Positions 16,840 to 25,732 of a stretch of 64,000 nucleotides of DNA are shown here, in pieces. The DNA lies in NCBI GenBank assembly GCA_965229785.1, contig CBDDJS010000001.1, positions 4,712,001 through 4,776,000 on the forward strand. Reading direction: 5' to 3'. This DNA is from JAWPMT01 sp965229785. GTDB taxonomy: Bacteria > Bacteroidota > Bacteroidia > Cytophagales > Cyclobacteriaceae. Below the pieces are notes generated by a model. That model did not search any database and had not been told where the DNA came from. It worked only from the letters and a program-made list of their open reading frames with translations. How positions within the stretch are numbered: the stretch's first letter is position 1; every line of letters starts with the position of its first letter. The translations under genes were made by a program, and so were the position numbers.

Positions 16840-18966
16840 TCACAAAAAGTTAAAAATCACCCCAAAGTAGATCGTGCGACGATTGAATAACTGTTCTGAG
16901 GTAGCTGTGTAATCTCTGTTATAGGACAGCTCTCTGACATTTTGAAAGTCCACTACGTTGCTGATGTTACCAAAAGCGATGATTGTCAGGTCTTCGGATA
17001 TGGGAAATAACCGGGAAACATTGAGGTCAATCAATCGGTATGGGGTCAGATGTTCACGATTTGATAATCCGGCATATTGCGGCTCGAAAGCATTGAGTGT
17101 TTCATCAAAAGTCGCATCAGTTACAGGCTGATAGCGGGTCCCAGGTCTGAATATCCATCTGGAACCTAAAGTCCAATGTGCTAAAAATGCCCACTCAAGC
17201 CCTCCTTTGATGAAGTAATCCATGTCAAAATTCCCAGCGTACGTTGTTTCCTCTGTTTTTACTGTCGCATCAAGAAAGGTGTAAGAGGCATTATAAGAAA
17301 TCTTAGAACCTATTTTATCATCGATACTTATTTCCAGTCCGTGGGTAATGATTTCACGATCTTCCCATTGACTGTCTTTGGTGAAGACAGAGATTGCCAA
17401 AAGATTAGAACCTCGCTTGCGTTGTGCATCGATGGAAGCTTGTGTCGTTTTGACCTGCATAGTAGTCGGATCAATGGATTGAGGTAACACAAACTTGTTA
17501 AAAGTACCATAAGCAGCCTTTACTCCCCATCGGTCATTGATTTGGAAGTTGATATTGGTTTGTCGACTCCAAACAGACTTCTGTCCTCTTATAGGAATAT
17601 TTTTTCTCACGGCGCTGCCAATGACTAGTCTGTCGGTGATATCTCGTTTGAGGTATATGTAGGCATCCAACACTTCTCTCCGATTAGTGACTTGCGAAAG
17701 GGAGACTGGATGTTCAGGTCCGAATGCATAGCCAAAAGTCGCGACCATTCCTTCAAAATCAGATTGACGAGAATCGAAGGCTACTCCTGCTTTAATGCCT
17801 AACTTTTTGCCTTCATATTGATAATTCCCGCCTAAAAAGAGGTCCTGATTTTGGATCGAAATATCTGTATTACTGAAGTCAAAATCGATGGTCGAATAAC
17901 TAAAACCCGTATTCAAAGCTAGTGTAGTACGCTCCCACTTGTGTGTCAGGTTCCCTATTGAAAAGTTCCGTCGTTTTCGTTGGCGAAAAAGTCCATTGAA
18001 TGTAGGTGAAGTAAAATTGAAGTCATAACCTTCCAATAAAGTGTAATTGAACAATTTCAGCTGGGTTCGGGTCTGAATTTGATTGACATAATGTACTCCC
18101 AGGTCCACCGAATTGAACTTCAGAATATCTTCCAGGGCAGTCTGATTCAAATCACGAAAAAGCCCGGAAAGCTGATAGTTGCTGTAAGCGGTAATCCCTT
18201 GCTTTTCATTAATGCGTTGACGAATGCTTGCACCCATACTGGCCAGTGAAACCACAACTTGTTGCTGATTCTCTTGAGGGATCTGATCTTCTGTTTGCAT
18301 AGCAATTAATCCTGAAGAGGTATTTCCGAATTCCAGTGGCGGGTTCCCCGGAAAAACCTGAACACTCCTTAACAGATCCGTATTGAAAAAACTTAAAGTG
18401 CCCAGGCCGTTCAATTGAGAAAACCGAACAAAGTCATATACCGGTACCTGATTTAGAAAAACACCCGTCTCTGCCGGACTACTGCCCCGAAAACTCACAT
18501 TGGCTGTTTCATCGAGCGTAGTGGCACTAGCCAGTGAATTAACTGCTAGCAGTGCATCGGCCTTGGAACTGGGATTTTTATAGATCTCCAGTTTACTGAT
18601 TTTCTTAATACTGAATTCTTCGGCAATCAGGTTTTCGGCCGAGACAACCACCGCCTCAATCATTTGTCTTGAAGGTGTTAAAGCAACGACTGCATCATTC
18701 TCCAATTGAGAGATGGCTATTACCAATTCTTCATAGCCGATATAAGAAATAAGCAAGGAGTCCGAAGGCTTAACTTCATCAGCAGTAATGCTAAAGTTCC
18801 CTTCAATATCAGTGATGGCTCCTTTACTCCAATCGGACAGGAGGTAAACATGTGCTCCAATCAGGGGCTGTCCATCATCTGCTCCCTGGATCATCCCGGT
18901 AATGGTCTGCTGTGCACATACTACCACCGAAACCATCAGGAACGTGAAAATCAGTAAAGGTCGCAT
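16840..18966 (-). CDS. TonB-dependent receptor with carboxypeptidase-like N-terminal domain
   Basis: A 708-residue outer-membrane receptor. The ATG at 18966 shares its first base with the stop of the upstream gene (TAATG) and begins a signal peptide (MRPLLIFTFLMVSVVVCAQQ), so I prefer it to the longer frame. A CarboxypepD_reg-like beta sandwich follows (ITGMIQGADDGQPLIGAHV), then the plug (ANVSFRGSSPAETGVFLNQVP) and the barrel. The chain ends in Leu after an aromatic strand (YFGVIFNFL). It should take up a ligand by TonB energy; no SusD partner is present. It shares a transcript with the TPR-like gene. Confidence 0.9.
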   Translation of the reverse strand: MRPLLIFTFLMVSVVVCAQQTITGMIQGADDGQPLIGAHVYLLSDWSKGAITDIEGNFSITADEVKPSDSLLISYIGYEELVIAISQLENDAVVALTPSRQMIEAVVVSAENLIAEEFSIKKISKLEIYKNPSSKADALLAVNSLASATTLDETANVSFRGSSPAETGVFLNQVPVYDFVRFSQLNGLGTLSFFNTDLLRSVQVFPGNPPLEFGNTSSGLIAMQTEDQIPQENQQQVVVSLASMGASIRQRINEKQGITAYSNYQLSGLFRDLNQTALEDILKFNSVDLGVHYVNQIQTRTQLKLFNYTLLEGYDFNFTSPTFNGLFRQRKRRNFSIGNLTHKWERTTLALNTGFSYSTIDFDFSNTDISIQNQDLFLGGNYQYEGKKLGIKAGVAFDSRQSDFEGMVATFGYAFGPEHPVSLSQVTNRREVLDAYIYLKRDITDRLVIGSAVRKNIPIRGQKSVWSRQTNINFQINDRWGVKAAYGTFNKFVLPQSIDPTTMQVKTTQASIDAQRKRGSNLLAISVFTKDSQWEDREIITHGLEISIDDKIGSKISYNASYTFLDATVKTEETTYAGNFDMDYFIKGGLEWAFLAHWTLGSRWIFRPGTRYQPVTDATFDETLNAFEPQYAGLSNREHLTPYRLIDLNVSRLFPISEDLTIIAFGNISNVVDFQNVRELSYNRDYTATSEQLFNRRTIYFGVIFNFL

Positions 18967-19694
18967 TATTTCGATACTTGAGGGAGTAAGACGTAATTGA
19001 CCCAATTGAAGTCTTTCTCCATCTCAAGGCTAGCGAGATAGGTTTCTTTTGCTTTGTCCTTCATATCAATGGCCTGATAAGCCTGCCCCAACCATGCATA
19101 TGTATCAAGGAACATCCAATCACTTTGACTACCATCCTGGTCTTTATATAGCAGCAGGGCTTTTTCATAGGCTTTCACCGCTTTTTCTTTGTCTCCGCCC
19201 CAGGTCTCTGGTGTGAAAAGTTTACTGTTGCCATAGAGTTTTTGCACAATCGGAGAATTGGGGTCGGTCTCCAATGCACTCTCGATTGTACTGTTGCTTT
19301 TTGGTCCCAGGAACATGCCTTTCCAGGGTGAGTAAGCAATTTTGAAACCGTAAATACCTGATTGAATGGCCTTGCAATCAGCTACTCTATACTCCTGATC
19401 AATTAATTCATCCAGATGATCCATAGCATCATCGACATACTTATCAAAAAAGTCTTCGTCCTTATCTTTCATCGTAGCACTCATACCTCCGTACATGGCC
19501 ATGGCCAAATCAAACCGCGATTCACTGGACTGACTTGCTTCATACTGCTGCTGTGCCTGAGCAATACTTCTTTCCCACAGTTGCATAGACCCACTTAGAT
19601 AAGCCGCATACGTACTGTTTTGAATGGGCTGTTGAAAGGAACTCATCACAATCATCACGACCAGTCCCAGTAAAAATTTATTTAGATTTTTCAT
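18966..19694 (-). CDS. Secreted TPR-like protein
   Basis: A 242-residue exported protein (signal peptide through MIVMSSFQQ) whose C-terminal half contains tetratricopeptide-like helices (EKAVKAYEKALLLYKDQ; AWLGQAYQAIDMKDKAKETYLASLEM). It is the first gene of a two-gene operon with the TonB receptor, joined by a one-base overlap. A perfect palindromic operator lies 10 bases before the start. It probably assists the receptor in the periplasm or controls its load; this is inferred from position only. Confidence 0.75.
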   Translation of the reverse strand: MKNLNKFLLGLVVMIVMSSFQQPIQNSTYAAYLSGSMQLWERSIAQAQQQYEASQSSESRFDLAMAMYGGMSATMKDKDEDFFDKYVDDAMDHLDELIDQEYRVADCKAIQSGIYGFKIAYSPWKGMFLGPKSNSTIESALETDPNSPIVQKLYGNSKLFTPETWGGDKEKAVKAYEKALLLYKDQDGSQSDWMFLDTYAWLGQAYQAIDMKDKAKETYLASLEMEKDFNWVNYVLLPQVSK

Positions 19695-19704
19695 GATATA
19701 AATT

Positions 19705-19721
19705 AGTTTATATTATAAACT
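19705..19721. promoter_or_regulatory. Palindromic operator, copy 1
   Basis: AGTTTATA-T-TATAAACT is a perfect 8-1-8 inverted repeat immediately upstream of the TPR-TonB receptor operon and downstream of the winged-helix gene. A second copy with one mismatch lies in front of the membrane protein-regulator operon at 20642-20658. The small regulator encoded between them is the obvious candidate binder. Confidence 0.65.
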
Positions 19722-19736
19722 GAATTGACAAAAAAA

Positions 19737-20024
19737 TTATTTGATGTATTGTTTCAACGCTTTGACATATGCCTCAAACGCTTCCACTCCTTTCCTGGTA
19801 ACCCGGCAAGTCGTTAACGGACGTTTGCCCCTGAAAGACTTCTCGATTTCGATGTATCCAGCTGTAGATAGCTTGTCCAGCTGAACACTTAGATTGCCCG
19901 CGGTGGCTTCAGTCTTTTCTTTGAGGAACGTAAAATCTGCTGCATCTACGCTGATAAGTACAGACATTACCGCCAATCGCAATTGCGAATGTAACAGAGG
20001 ATCAAGTGCCTTGAACTGACTCAC
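19737..20024 (-). CDS. Small winged-helix transcriptional regulator
   Basis: A 95-residue regulator when started at the GTG one base after the stop of the upstream gene; a start at 20060 would overlap that gene by 35 bases. The fold is a single winged helix: LRLAVMSVLISVDAADFTFLKEKTEATAGNLSVQLDKLSTAGYIEIEK gives helix-turn-helix plus wing, and RVTRKGVEAFEAYVKAL closes it. This is the HTH_34/MarR-like type common in Bacteroidota, often paired with a membrane protein as here. It probably represses both flanking promoters, which carry the same palindrome. Confidence 0.85.
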   Translation of the reverse strand: MSQFKALDPLLHSQLRLAVMSVLISVDAADFTFLKEKTEATAGNLSVQLDKLSTAGYIEIEKSFRGKRPLTTCRVTRKGVEAFEAYVKALKQYIK

Positions 20025-20025
20025 T

Positions 20026-20598
20026 TTACTTGTCGTTTTTGAGCATAATACCCGGAACAATATAACCTAGGCACATCCCAATACCGGCAATCAGGTATTG
20101 AAAATCAATGGGGACCAAAAAGGCTCCAATCGCGCAAAGCGCTAATCCAATCCCACCCAGTATTAACGGGCGGAACCGCAATACTTCTCCTGTGACGTAA
20201 GTCCCAATGGCAGAAAATAGCAGGATCACTGGAGTGGTTTGATAATTCAGATTGCTCATAAAGGCCAGGACCATCAAAATACAAACGAATATTGCCCACC
20301 ACAGTTTACCATAAATTCGATCAAAAGAGCTCGGAGTAACCGTGCGTTTCCCTGCTTTTCTTATCGAGTAAACTATGGTAATGATCACGGCTGGAATAAC
20401 CAATAACCAGACGATGTACGGATAGCTATAGTTCGTGAATTTCAAGAGGCCAAAATGCCCAAAATCTGCAAACGCGATAACACTCCCCCACAACAGAAAG
20501 TAGAAACTTCCTCCGCGAGCAAAATTCGATTTGGCCTTCCCGATCATTCCTGTGATGATCTGAAGGCTTTCTTCCGGTGAAATGTCTCGTTCGTCCAT
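20026..20598 (-). CDS. Polytopic membrane protein paired with regulator
   Basis: A 190-residue membrane protein with about five or six helices after a 30-residue cytoplasmic N-terminus (MDERDISPEESLQIITGMIG). I prefer the ATG at 20598; an earlier ATG at 20619 adds seven residues. The protein ends one base before the GTG of the winged-helix gene. Such membrane protein/HTH pairs recur in Bacteroidota, possibly with the membrane partner modulating the regulator, but no mechanism is shown by the sequence. Confidence 0.75.
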   Translation of the reverse strand: MDERDISPEESLQIITGMIGKAKSNFARGGSFYFLLWGSVIAFADFGHFGLLKFTNYSYPYIVWLLVIPAVIITIVYSIRKAGKRTVTPSSFDRIYGKLWWAIFVCILMVLAFMSNLNYQTTPVILLFSAIGTYVTGEVLRFRPLILGGIGLALCAIGAFLVPIDFQYLIAGIGMCLGYIVPGIMLKNDK

Positions 20599-20641
20599 AT
20601 TACAAGGGTGTTTAATCACCTAAACGAGACAAATATAAATA

Positions 20642-20658
20642 AGTTTACATTATAAACT
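20642..20658. promoter_or_regulatory. Palindromic operator, copy 2
   Basis: AGTTTACA-T-TATAAACT matches the operator at 19705-19721 in 16 of 17 positions. It lies 44 bases upstream of the start of the membrane protein-regulator operon, in A/T-rich DNA suited to a promoter. Autoregulation by the encoded winged-helix protein is inferred. Confidence 0.65.
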
Positions 20659-20672
20659 AATTTATTAAAGAA

Positions 20673-20694
20673 AAAGCCGCTTAAAAGCGACTTT
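20673..20694 (-). terminator. Terminator of clpC
   Basis: Read on the minus strand, AAAGTCGCTT pairs with AAGCGGCTTT (one G-T pair) around a short loop and is followed by TTTTTCTTT. It starts 7 bases after the clpC stop. Confidence 0.85.
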
Positions 20695-20700
20695 TCCATT

Positions 20701-23259
20701 TTATTTATCTCCTTCGCCTTTGTTTTCTTTCGCAGGCTTACCTTTTCTCTTCTTTATTTTTAGCGTCAGCTCTTCAGATTTTCCATCCCAGTCTGCCACG
20801 ATGGTATCTCCTTCCTGAGCCTCGCCTTTAAGGATTTCTTCCGCCACAGGATCTTCCAGGTATTTCTGAATGGCTCTATTGAGTGGCCGAGCTCCAAATT
20901 GAGGATCATATCCTTTATCTGAAAGGAAATCTTTTGCCTTAGTGGACAAATCGATTTCGTATCCCAATTCAACGATTCGCTGGAATAATTTATCCAAAGA
21001 AATGTCGATGATCTTGTGAATGTCTTCACGCTCCAGGCTGTTGAATACAATTACATCATCCAACCTGTTCAGAAATTCGGGGCTAAATGCTTTTTTCAGT
21101 GCATTTTGGATGGTGGACTTCATCAATTCATCCATGTTATCCCTTCTCGCCTGAGTTGAGAATCCGATGCCAGCACCAAAGTCTTTCAGGTCCCTGACAC
21201 CAATATTGGAAGTCATGATGATGATCGTATTACGGAAATCCACTCTGCGACCCAAACCATCTGTAAGAATTCCATCATCCAATACCTGTAACAAGATATT
21301 GAATACATCCGGATGCGCTTTTTCGATCTCATCCAATAGTACGACTGAATAAGGTTTTCTTCTTACTTTTTCTGTAAGCTGACCACCCTCTTCGTATCCA
21401 ACGTAGCCAGGAGGCGCTCCTACCAGTCGGCTGACCGAAAATTTCTCCATGTACTCACTCATATCAATCCGAATGAGCGATTCATCCTTATCGAACAGGT
21501 AACTGGCCAATACTTTCGCCATTTCTGTTTTACCAACACCTGTTGGTCCGAGGAACACAAAAGTTCCGATAGGTTTCTTAGGATCTTTAAGGCCTACACG
21601 TGTACGCTGAATCGCCTTCGTTAGCTTTTCAACCGCTTCACCCTGACCAATTACTTTGTCTCCCAGCTCTTGCTTCATATTGAGGAGTTTGTCACTCTCA
21701 TTCTGCGCAATTCGCTTGGTTGGGATACCCGTCATCATGGCGATCACTTCAGCAACGTTTTCTTCGTTTACCTGATATCGCTTGGTCTTGGTTTCATCTT
21801 CCCAACGTGCCTTTTCTTCTTCAAGATTGACCAGGAGCTTCTTCTCCTTATCTCTGAGTTGAGCAGCCTCTTCGTATTTCTGACTCTTGACTACTCTGTT
21901 TTTCTCTTTCTTAACTTCCTCAATCTGCTCCTCCAGTGAAATCACTTTCTCAGGAACGTTGATGTTGTTTATGTGAACGCGAGCGCCTGCTTCATCCAGC
22001 ACGTCGATGGCCTTATCCGGCAGGAATCGGTCACTTATGTATCGGTCAGACAACTGCACACAAGCCTCTATGGCTTCCTTGGTGTAGTTCACATGGTGAT
22101 GACTCTCGTATTTGTCCTTGATGTTATCGAGGATCTGGATCGTTTCTTCCGGCGTAGTAGCATCCACCATCACCATTTGGAATCGACGCGCCAAAGCACC
22201 ATCTTTCTCGATGTACTGGCGATATTCATCTAAGGTAGTGGCACCGATGCATTGAATTTCTCCTCTGGCCAAGGCAGGCTTGAACATATTGGAGGCATCC
22301 AGTGAACCAGAAGCTCCTCCGGCCCCAACAATGGTATGAAGCTCATCAATGAAAAGAATCACATCAGTGTTCTTTTCAATTTCGTTCATTACGGCTTTCA
22401 TTCGCTCCTCGAACTGGCCTCTGTATTTGGTGCCAGCTACTAATGAAGCCAAATCCAACGTCACTACTCGTTTACCGAAAAGCACACGAGAAACTTTCTT
22501 TTGCACGATTCTCAAGGCAAGTCCTTCAGCAATGGCTGTCTTACCCACACCAGGTTCACCAATCAAAATCGGATTGTTCTTTTTGCGTCGGCTCAGGATC
22601 TGCGCCACACGCTCAATTTCCTTTTCCCTACCGACAATTGGATCCAATTTATCATCCTCTGCCAGTTTGGTCAGGTCTCTACCGAAGTTATCCAACACCG
22701 GTGTTCGACTCTTCTCGTTTCCTTTCGAGGATTCCCCTCTGCCGGAACTGGAAGATCCCCCGCCGAACATACGTCCTGAATCCTCGTCCTGATCATCCGT
22801 GTCGGACGTGGCCATAGGATTTTCAGTTTGATATTCCAGTAGTTCTTTTACCACATCATACGCAACTTCAAATTTGTCGAGTATTTGAGTAGCCAGGTTG
22901 TCTTCGTCTCTCAAGATCGATAGTAATAAATGTTCTGTACCAATGAGTTGGCTTTTGAAAATCTTTGCTTCCAGATAAGTGATCTTAAGCACTTTTTCAG
23001 ATTGCCTTGTTAAAGGAATGTTTGCAAGGTTCTTGACGTTGCTGGTAGCCGTCCCCTTTGTCGCTTGTTCAATAGAAGTCCGAAGCTCTTCCAAAGAAAC
23101 GCCAAGTTTTTTTAATAACCCGACAGCCACACCTTCGCCTTCGCGGATCATCCCCAACAATAAATGTTCTGTGCCAATATAGTCATGTCCCAGGCGCAAG
23201 GCTTCTTCCCTGCTCAAAGAAATGACCTCTTTGACCCTGTTCGAAAATTTAGCTTCCAT
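20701..23259 (-). CDS. clpC: ClpC-type AAA+ unfoldase of the Clp protease
   Basis: Unfolds substrates and feeds them to ClpP. At 852 residues it has two Clp_N repeats (1-145), a Gly/Ser linker, AAA1 with Walker A GEPGVGKT (234-241) and Walker B ILFIDE (301-306), and a UVR-containing middle segment (about 440-490) as in ClpC rather than ClpA. AAA2 has GPTGVGKTE (571-579) and VVLLDEIEKAH (639-649), then the ClpP-docking IGF loop (698-700). The C-terminal tail is Lys-rich. It is transcribed alone, with a hairpin terminator behind and a 6-3-6 dyad in its leader. Confidence 0.97.
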   Translation of the reverse strand: MEAKFSNRVKEVISLSREEALRLGHDYIGTEHLLLGMIREGEGVAVGLLKKLGVSLEELRTSIEQATKGTATSNVKNLANIPLTRQSEKVLKITYLEAKIFKSQLIGTEHLLLSILRDEDNLATQILDKFEVAYDVVKELLEYQTENPMATSDTDDQDEDSGRMFGGGSSSSGRGESSKGNEKSRTPVLDNFGRDLTKLAEDDKLDPIVGREKEIERVAQILSRRKKNNPILIGEPGVGKTAIAEGLALRIVQKKVSRVLFGKRVVTLDLASLVAGTKYRGQFEERMKAVMNEIEKNTDVILFIDELHTIVGAGGASGSLDASNMFKPALARGEIQCIGATTLDEYRQYIEKDGALARRFQMVMVDATTPEETIQILDNIKDKYESHHHVNYTKEAIEACVQLSDRYISDRFLPDKAIDVLDEAGARVHINNINVPEKVISLEEQIEEVKKEKNRVVKSQKYEEAAQLRDKEKKLLVNLEEEKARWEDETKTKRYQVNEENVAEVIAMMTGIPTKRIAQNESDKLLNMKQELGDKVIGQGEAVEKLTKAIQRTRVGLKDPKKPIGTFVFLGPTGVGKTEMAKVLASYLFDKDESLIRIDMSEYMEKFSVSRLVGAPPGYVGYEEGGQLTEKVRRKPYSVVLLDEIEKAHPDVFNILLQVLDDGILTDGLGRRVDFRNTIIIMTSNIGVRDLKDFGAGIGFSTQARRDNMDELMKSTIQNALKKAFSPEFLNRLDDVIVFNSLEREDIHKIIDISLDKLFQRIVELGYEIDLSTKAKDFLSDKGYDPQFGARPLNRAIQKYLEDPVAEEILKGEAQEGDTIVADWDGKSEELTLKIKKRKGKPAKENKGEGDK

Positions 23260-23273
23260 AAATATGATTTACA

Positions 23274-23288
23274 GGATCGCACCGATCC
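23274..23288. promoter_or_regulatory. Dyad in the clpC leader
   Basis: GGATCG-CAC-CGATCC is a perfect 6-3-6 inverted repeat 15 bases upstream of the clpC start codon. It could be an operator or a small leader hairpin near the ribosome-binding region. I do not recognise it as a known CtsR or CIRCE site. Confidence 0.4.
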
Positions 23289-23369
23289 CTTCTTAAAATT
23301 ATACCTTATTTGAATCAAATCCCCATCTCCCCTTGATTAAAACGCAACGAGTTTCAGATTTGTTCGCCC

Positions 23370-23999
23370 TTAAACTTTTGATTTTCTAAGAATCGAAACG
23401 GACTCATCGCCCATAGAGAAGAGAAGGTCTAATACCGACAAGCAAGGGACAAATTCTTTGCCAAAGTTCTGAAAATATTCTTCAGGTTCGTAAATACTTC
23501 GCTGAGTGTAAGGTTTCTTGGGGTGAATTAGCCCTCTGAAGTCCCGAATGGGAGAATTGGGCACTTTTTCGTAGGTATTTGTCAGATCAATGGACCTGTC
23601 AATTTGTAAGTACCTCAGACATAATGTCACAGTGGCCCAACACAAATCCACTAAAAAAGTATGTCGTTTTTCAAGAATAGCCTGTAATTCGGGGGCATAA
23701 TATTCAAAGTAAGCTGCTTTGCCATAGGCAGAATAAATAGCTCCCCAATGGTCTTTGACCCACCCTTGTTGGTAATCGATGCGGACGTCTTTCATCGGCA
23801 TATGATTCCTGTAACTTACCGGAACAACCAGATTTTGAGGTCCATTTGACGTCAGAATAGTCGTCCGATTCCGAAAGGTCTGCTTCAAAAAATGCTCCTC
23901 TACCTCCCAGGTGATTGCAGCTGAATCATCGATCAGCAAATAATATTCCAATGAACCGAAATAGTGCGGCTCAATCAACAGTTGAGGGGTCTTTTCCAT
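23370..23999 (-). CDS. WbqC-like family protein
   Basis: A 209-residue protein when started at the ATG at 23999, which overlaps the upstream stop by one base (TGATG); the longer frame would run 21 codons into that gene. The N-terminal LLIEPHYFGSLEYY and later QTFRNRTTILTSNGPQNLVVPV and DHWGAIYSAYGKAAYFEYYAPEL are characteristic of WbqC-like proteins. Members occur in O-antigen or surface polysaccharide loci, and a few act in sugar amine transfer; the reaction is not established. In Bacteroidota the gene is often solitary and near envelope genes, as here beside mltG. Confidence 0.85.
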   Translation of the reverse strand: MEKTPQLLIEPHYFGSLEYYLLIDDSAAITWEVEEHFLKQTFRNRTTILTSNGPQNLVVPVSYRNHMPMKDVRIDYQQGWVKDHWGAIYSAYGKAAYFEYYAPELQAILEKRHTFLVDLCWATVTLCLRYLQIDRSIDLTNTYEKVPNSPIRDFRGLIHPKKPYTQRSIYEPEEYFQNFGKEFVPCLSVLDLLFSMGDESVSILRKSKV

Positions 24000-24625
24000 C
24001 AGAACAGGTCTTCGAAATCGCCGAGACCTTCTCTGACCAGTTCCGGTTCGCCACTCGTACAATCCACTACCGTACTTGCTTCTATATTTCCGTAACCGCC
24101 ATCAATCACTATGTCTACTTGCTGATCGAACTTCTCATGAATAAGCTCGGGATCCGTGGAATACTCCAGAATTTCGTCTTCATCATGAATACTGGTGGTA
24201 ATGATCGGATTACCCAATTCGCGTACGATCTCTCTCGGGATGTTATTGTCAGGAACTCGAATACCGACTGTTTTTTTATTCGCATTAAGAATTTTCGGGA
24301 CTTTGGTAGATGCCTCCAAAAGAAACGTATAAGGCCCTGGCAGCCCTTTTTTCATGATCTTAAAGATTGGTGTGGTCACCCGGCGGGTGTATTCCGACAA
24401 GTGGCTCAGGTCATAACAAATGAAGGACAGATTAAGGTTTTTGCCCTTGATCCCCTTGATCTGTTTTACTCGTTCCAGTGCTTTCGGATTGAAAATATCA
24501 CACCCCAAACCATATACAGTATCGGTCGGGTAGATGATCACACCGCCTTTGGAAAGGACATTGACCACTTCTGCGATCTTACGGGGATCTGGATTTTCAG
24601 GGTAAATTTTCAGCAATTCAGCCAT
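23999..24625 (-). CDS. Sua5/YciO/YrdC family protein, YciO-like
   Basis: A 208-residue protein with the fold that binds threonylcarbamoyl-AMP and double-stranded RNA. It starts KGGVIIYPTDTVYGLGCDI and continues RVKQIKGIKGKNLNLSFICYDLSHLSEY, GLPGPYTFLLEAS, VGIRVPDN and ELGNPIITTSIH. These segments follow the E. coli YciO pattern more closely than TsaC/YrdC, so I would not call it the t6A synthase without a tree. The ATG at 24625 is chosen over 24649. It is coupled to the wbqC-like gene and divergent from mltG. Confidence 0.88.
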   Translation of the reverse strand: MAELLKIYPENPDPRKIAEVVNVLSKGGVIIYPTDTVYGLGCDIFNPKALERVKQIKGIKGKNLNLSFICYDLSHLSEYTRRVTTPIFKIMKKGLPGPYTFLLEASTKVPKILNANKKTVGIRVPDNNIPREIVRELGNPIITTSIHDEDEILEYSTDPELIHEKFDQQVDIVIDGGYGNIEASTVVDCTSGEPELVREGLGDFEDLF

Positions 24626-24697
24626 TGACACAAAGGAAAAACAACCCAACCATTTGTTGATAATGGTTGCCTTGCGAAATTACTATTTTTGCCGCCT

Positions 24698-25732
24698 ATG
24701 AATCGAAAGAAGTTTGTTGCGGTGTTCATGATCGTTTTTACCATCATGGCTTCATCCTTTGCTTTCTACTTCTATCAGATGTTGTTCACCCCAAACATTC
24801 TGGTGGAACGTGAAGACGAATTGTTTGCTATTGCTCCCGGGGCAACTTTTGCAGAAGTACAAGACAACTTGTATGATCTGGGCATCGTGAATGATCTGGT
24901 CTCCTTCAGTTTTCTGGCGAAAGTTCGGGATTATGATGACTATGTAAAGCCAGGGCTTTATCAGCTAAAAAAGGACATGTCCAATTTACAGGCAATCAAT
25001 CTGCTCAGATCAGGCGCTCAGGAACCCGTCAAGCTGACTTTCACACTGGCCCGGAAAATTGAAGAGTTACCTGAGAAAATCGCACCCTTCGTTCATTTTT
25101 CCGCTGAAGACCTGGCGAAAACCATGCTTTCGGAATCGACCGCTAAGAAATATGGTTTCGAACCAGAGACGTTCATTTCGATGTTCGTTCCGAACACTTA
25201 TGAAGTTTACTGGACCATCACACCGGAGCAGTTTCTGGATAGGATGAAGAAAGAATACGATCGTTTCTGGAATGAGGATCGACTGGCCAAAGCAAAAGCC
25301 ATTGGTCTGACACCATTGGAAGTATCCACACTGGCGTCCATCGTAGAATCGGAAACGAATAAAATGGACGAAGCGCCTAGGGTGGCTGGGATGTATCTAA
25401 ATCGACTGAATAAAGGAATGTTGTTACAGGCGGACCCCACGCTAAAGTTTGCAATAGGCGACTTTACCATCCGCCGGGTGCTGAATAAAGACAAAGAAAT
25501 TGAATCGCCCTACAACACGTATAAATATGCCGGATTACCTCCTGGCCCCATTAGTTTACCTTCTATTGGCGGTTTAAATGCCGTTCTTGGTGCGGAAAAT
25601 CACAATTACCTGTATTTGTGCGCAAAGGCTGATTTTAGTGGTTATCATGCATTTGCAACGAATCTTCGGGATCACAATAAAAATGCGGCTGAGCTTCACC
25701 GGGCATTAAACAAGGCAAGAATCTACAGATAA
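24698..25732 (+). CDS. mltG: Endolytic murein transglycosylase MltG
   Basis: Cleaves nascent glycan strands and so sets their length. One N-terminal membrane helix (about 7-28) anchors a periplasmic LysM-like part (35-100) and the YceG domain. The catalytic glutamate lies in LASIVESET (E217), and the downstream NRLNKGMLLQADPTLKFAIGD, SPYNTYKYAGLPPGPI and KADFSGYHAFA segments are canonical. The ATG at 24698 is used; the in-frame TTG nine bases earlier is unlikely. Its stop overlaps the thioesterase start by one base. Confidence 0.95.
   Translation: MNRKKFVAVFMIVFTIMASSFAFYFYQMLFTPNILVEREDELFAIAPGATFAEVQDNLYDLGIVNDLVSFSFLAKVRDYDDYVKPGLYQLKKDMSNLQAINLLRSGAQEPVKLTFTLARKIEELPEKIAPFVHFSAEDLAKTMLSESTAKKYGFEPETFISMFVPNTYEVYWTITPEQFLDRMKKEYDRFWNEDRLAKAKAIGLTPLEVSTLASIVESETNKMDEAPRVAGMYLNRLNKGMLLQADPTLKFAIGDFTIRRVLNKDKEIESPYNTYKYAGLPPGPISLPSIGGLNAVLGAENHNYLYLCAKADFSGYHAFATNLRDHNKNAAELHRALNKARIYR

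Noticed and set aside
22349..22817. Long plus-strand frames opposite clpC.
   Set aside because: They are shadows of the highly conserved clpC frame.
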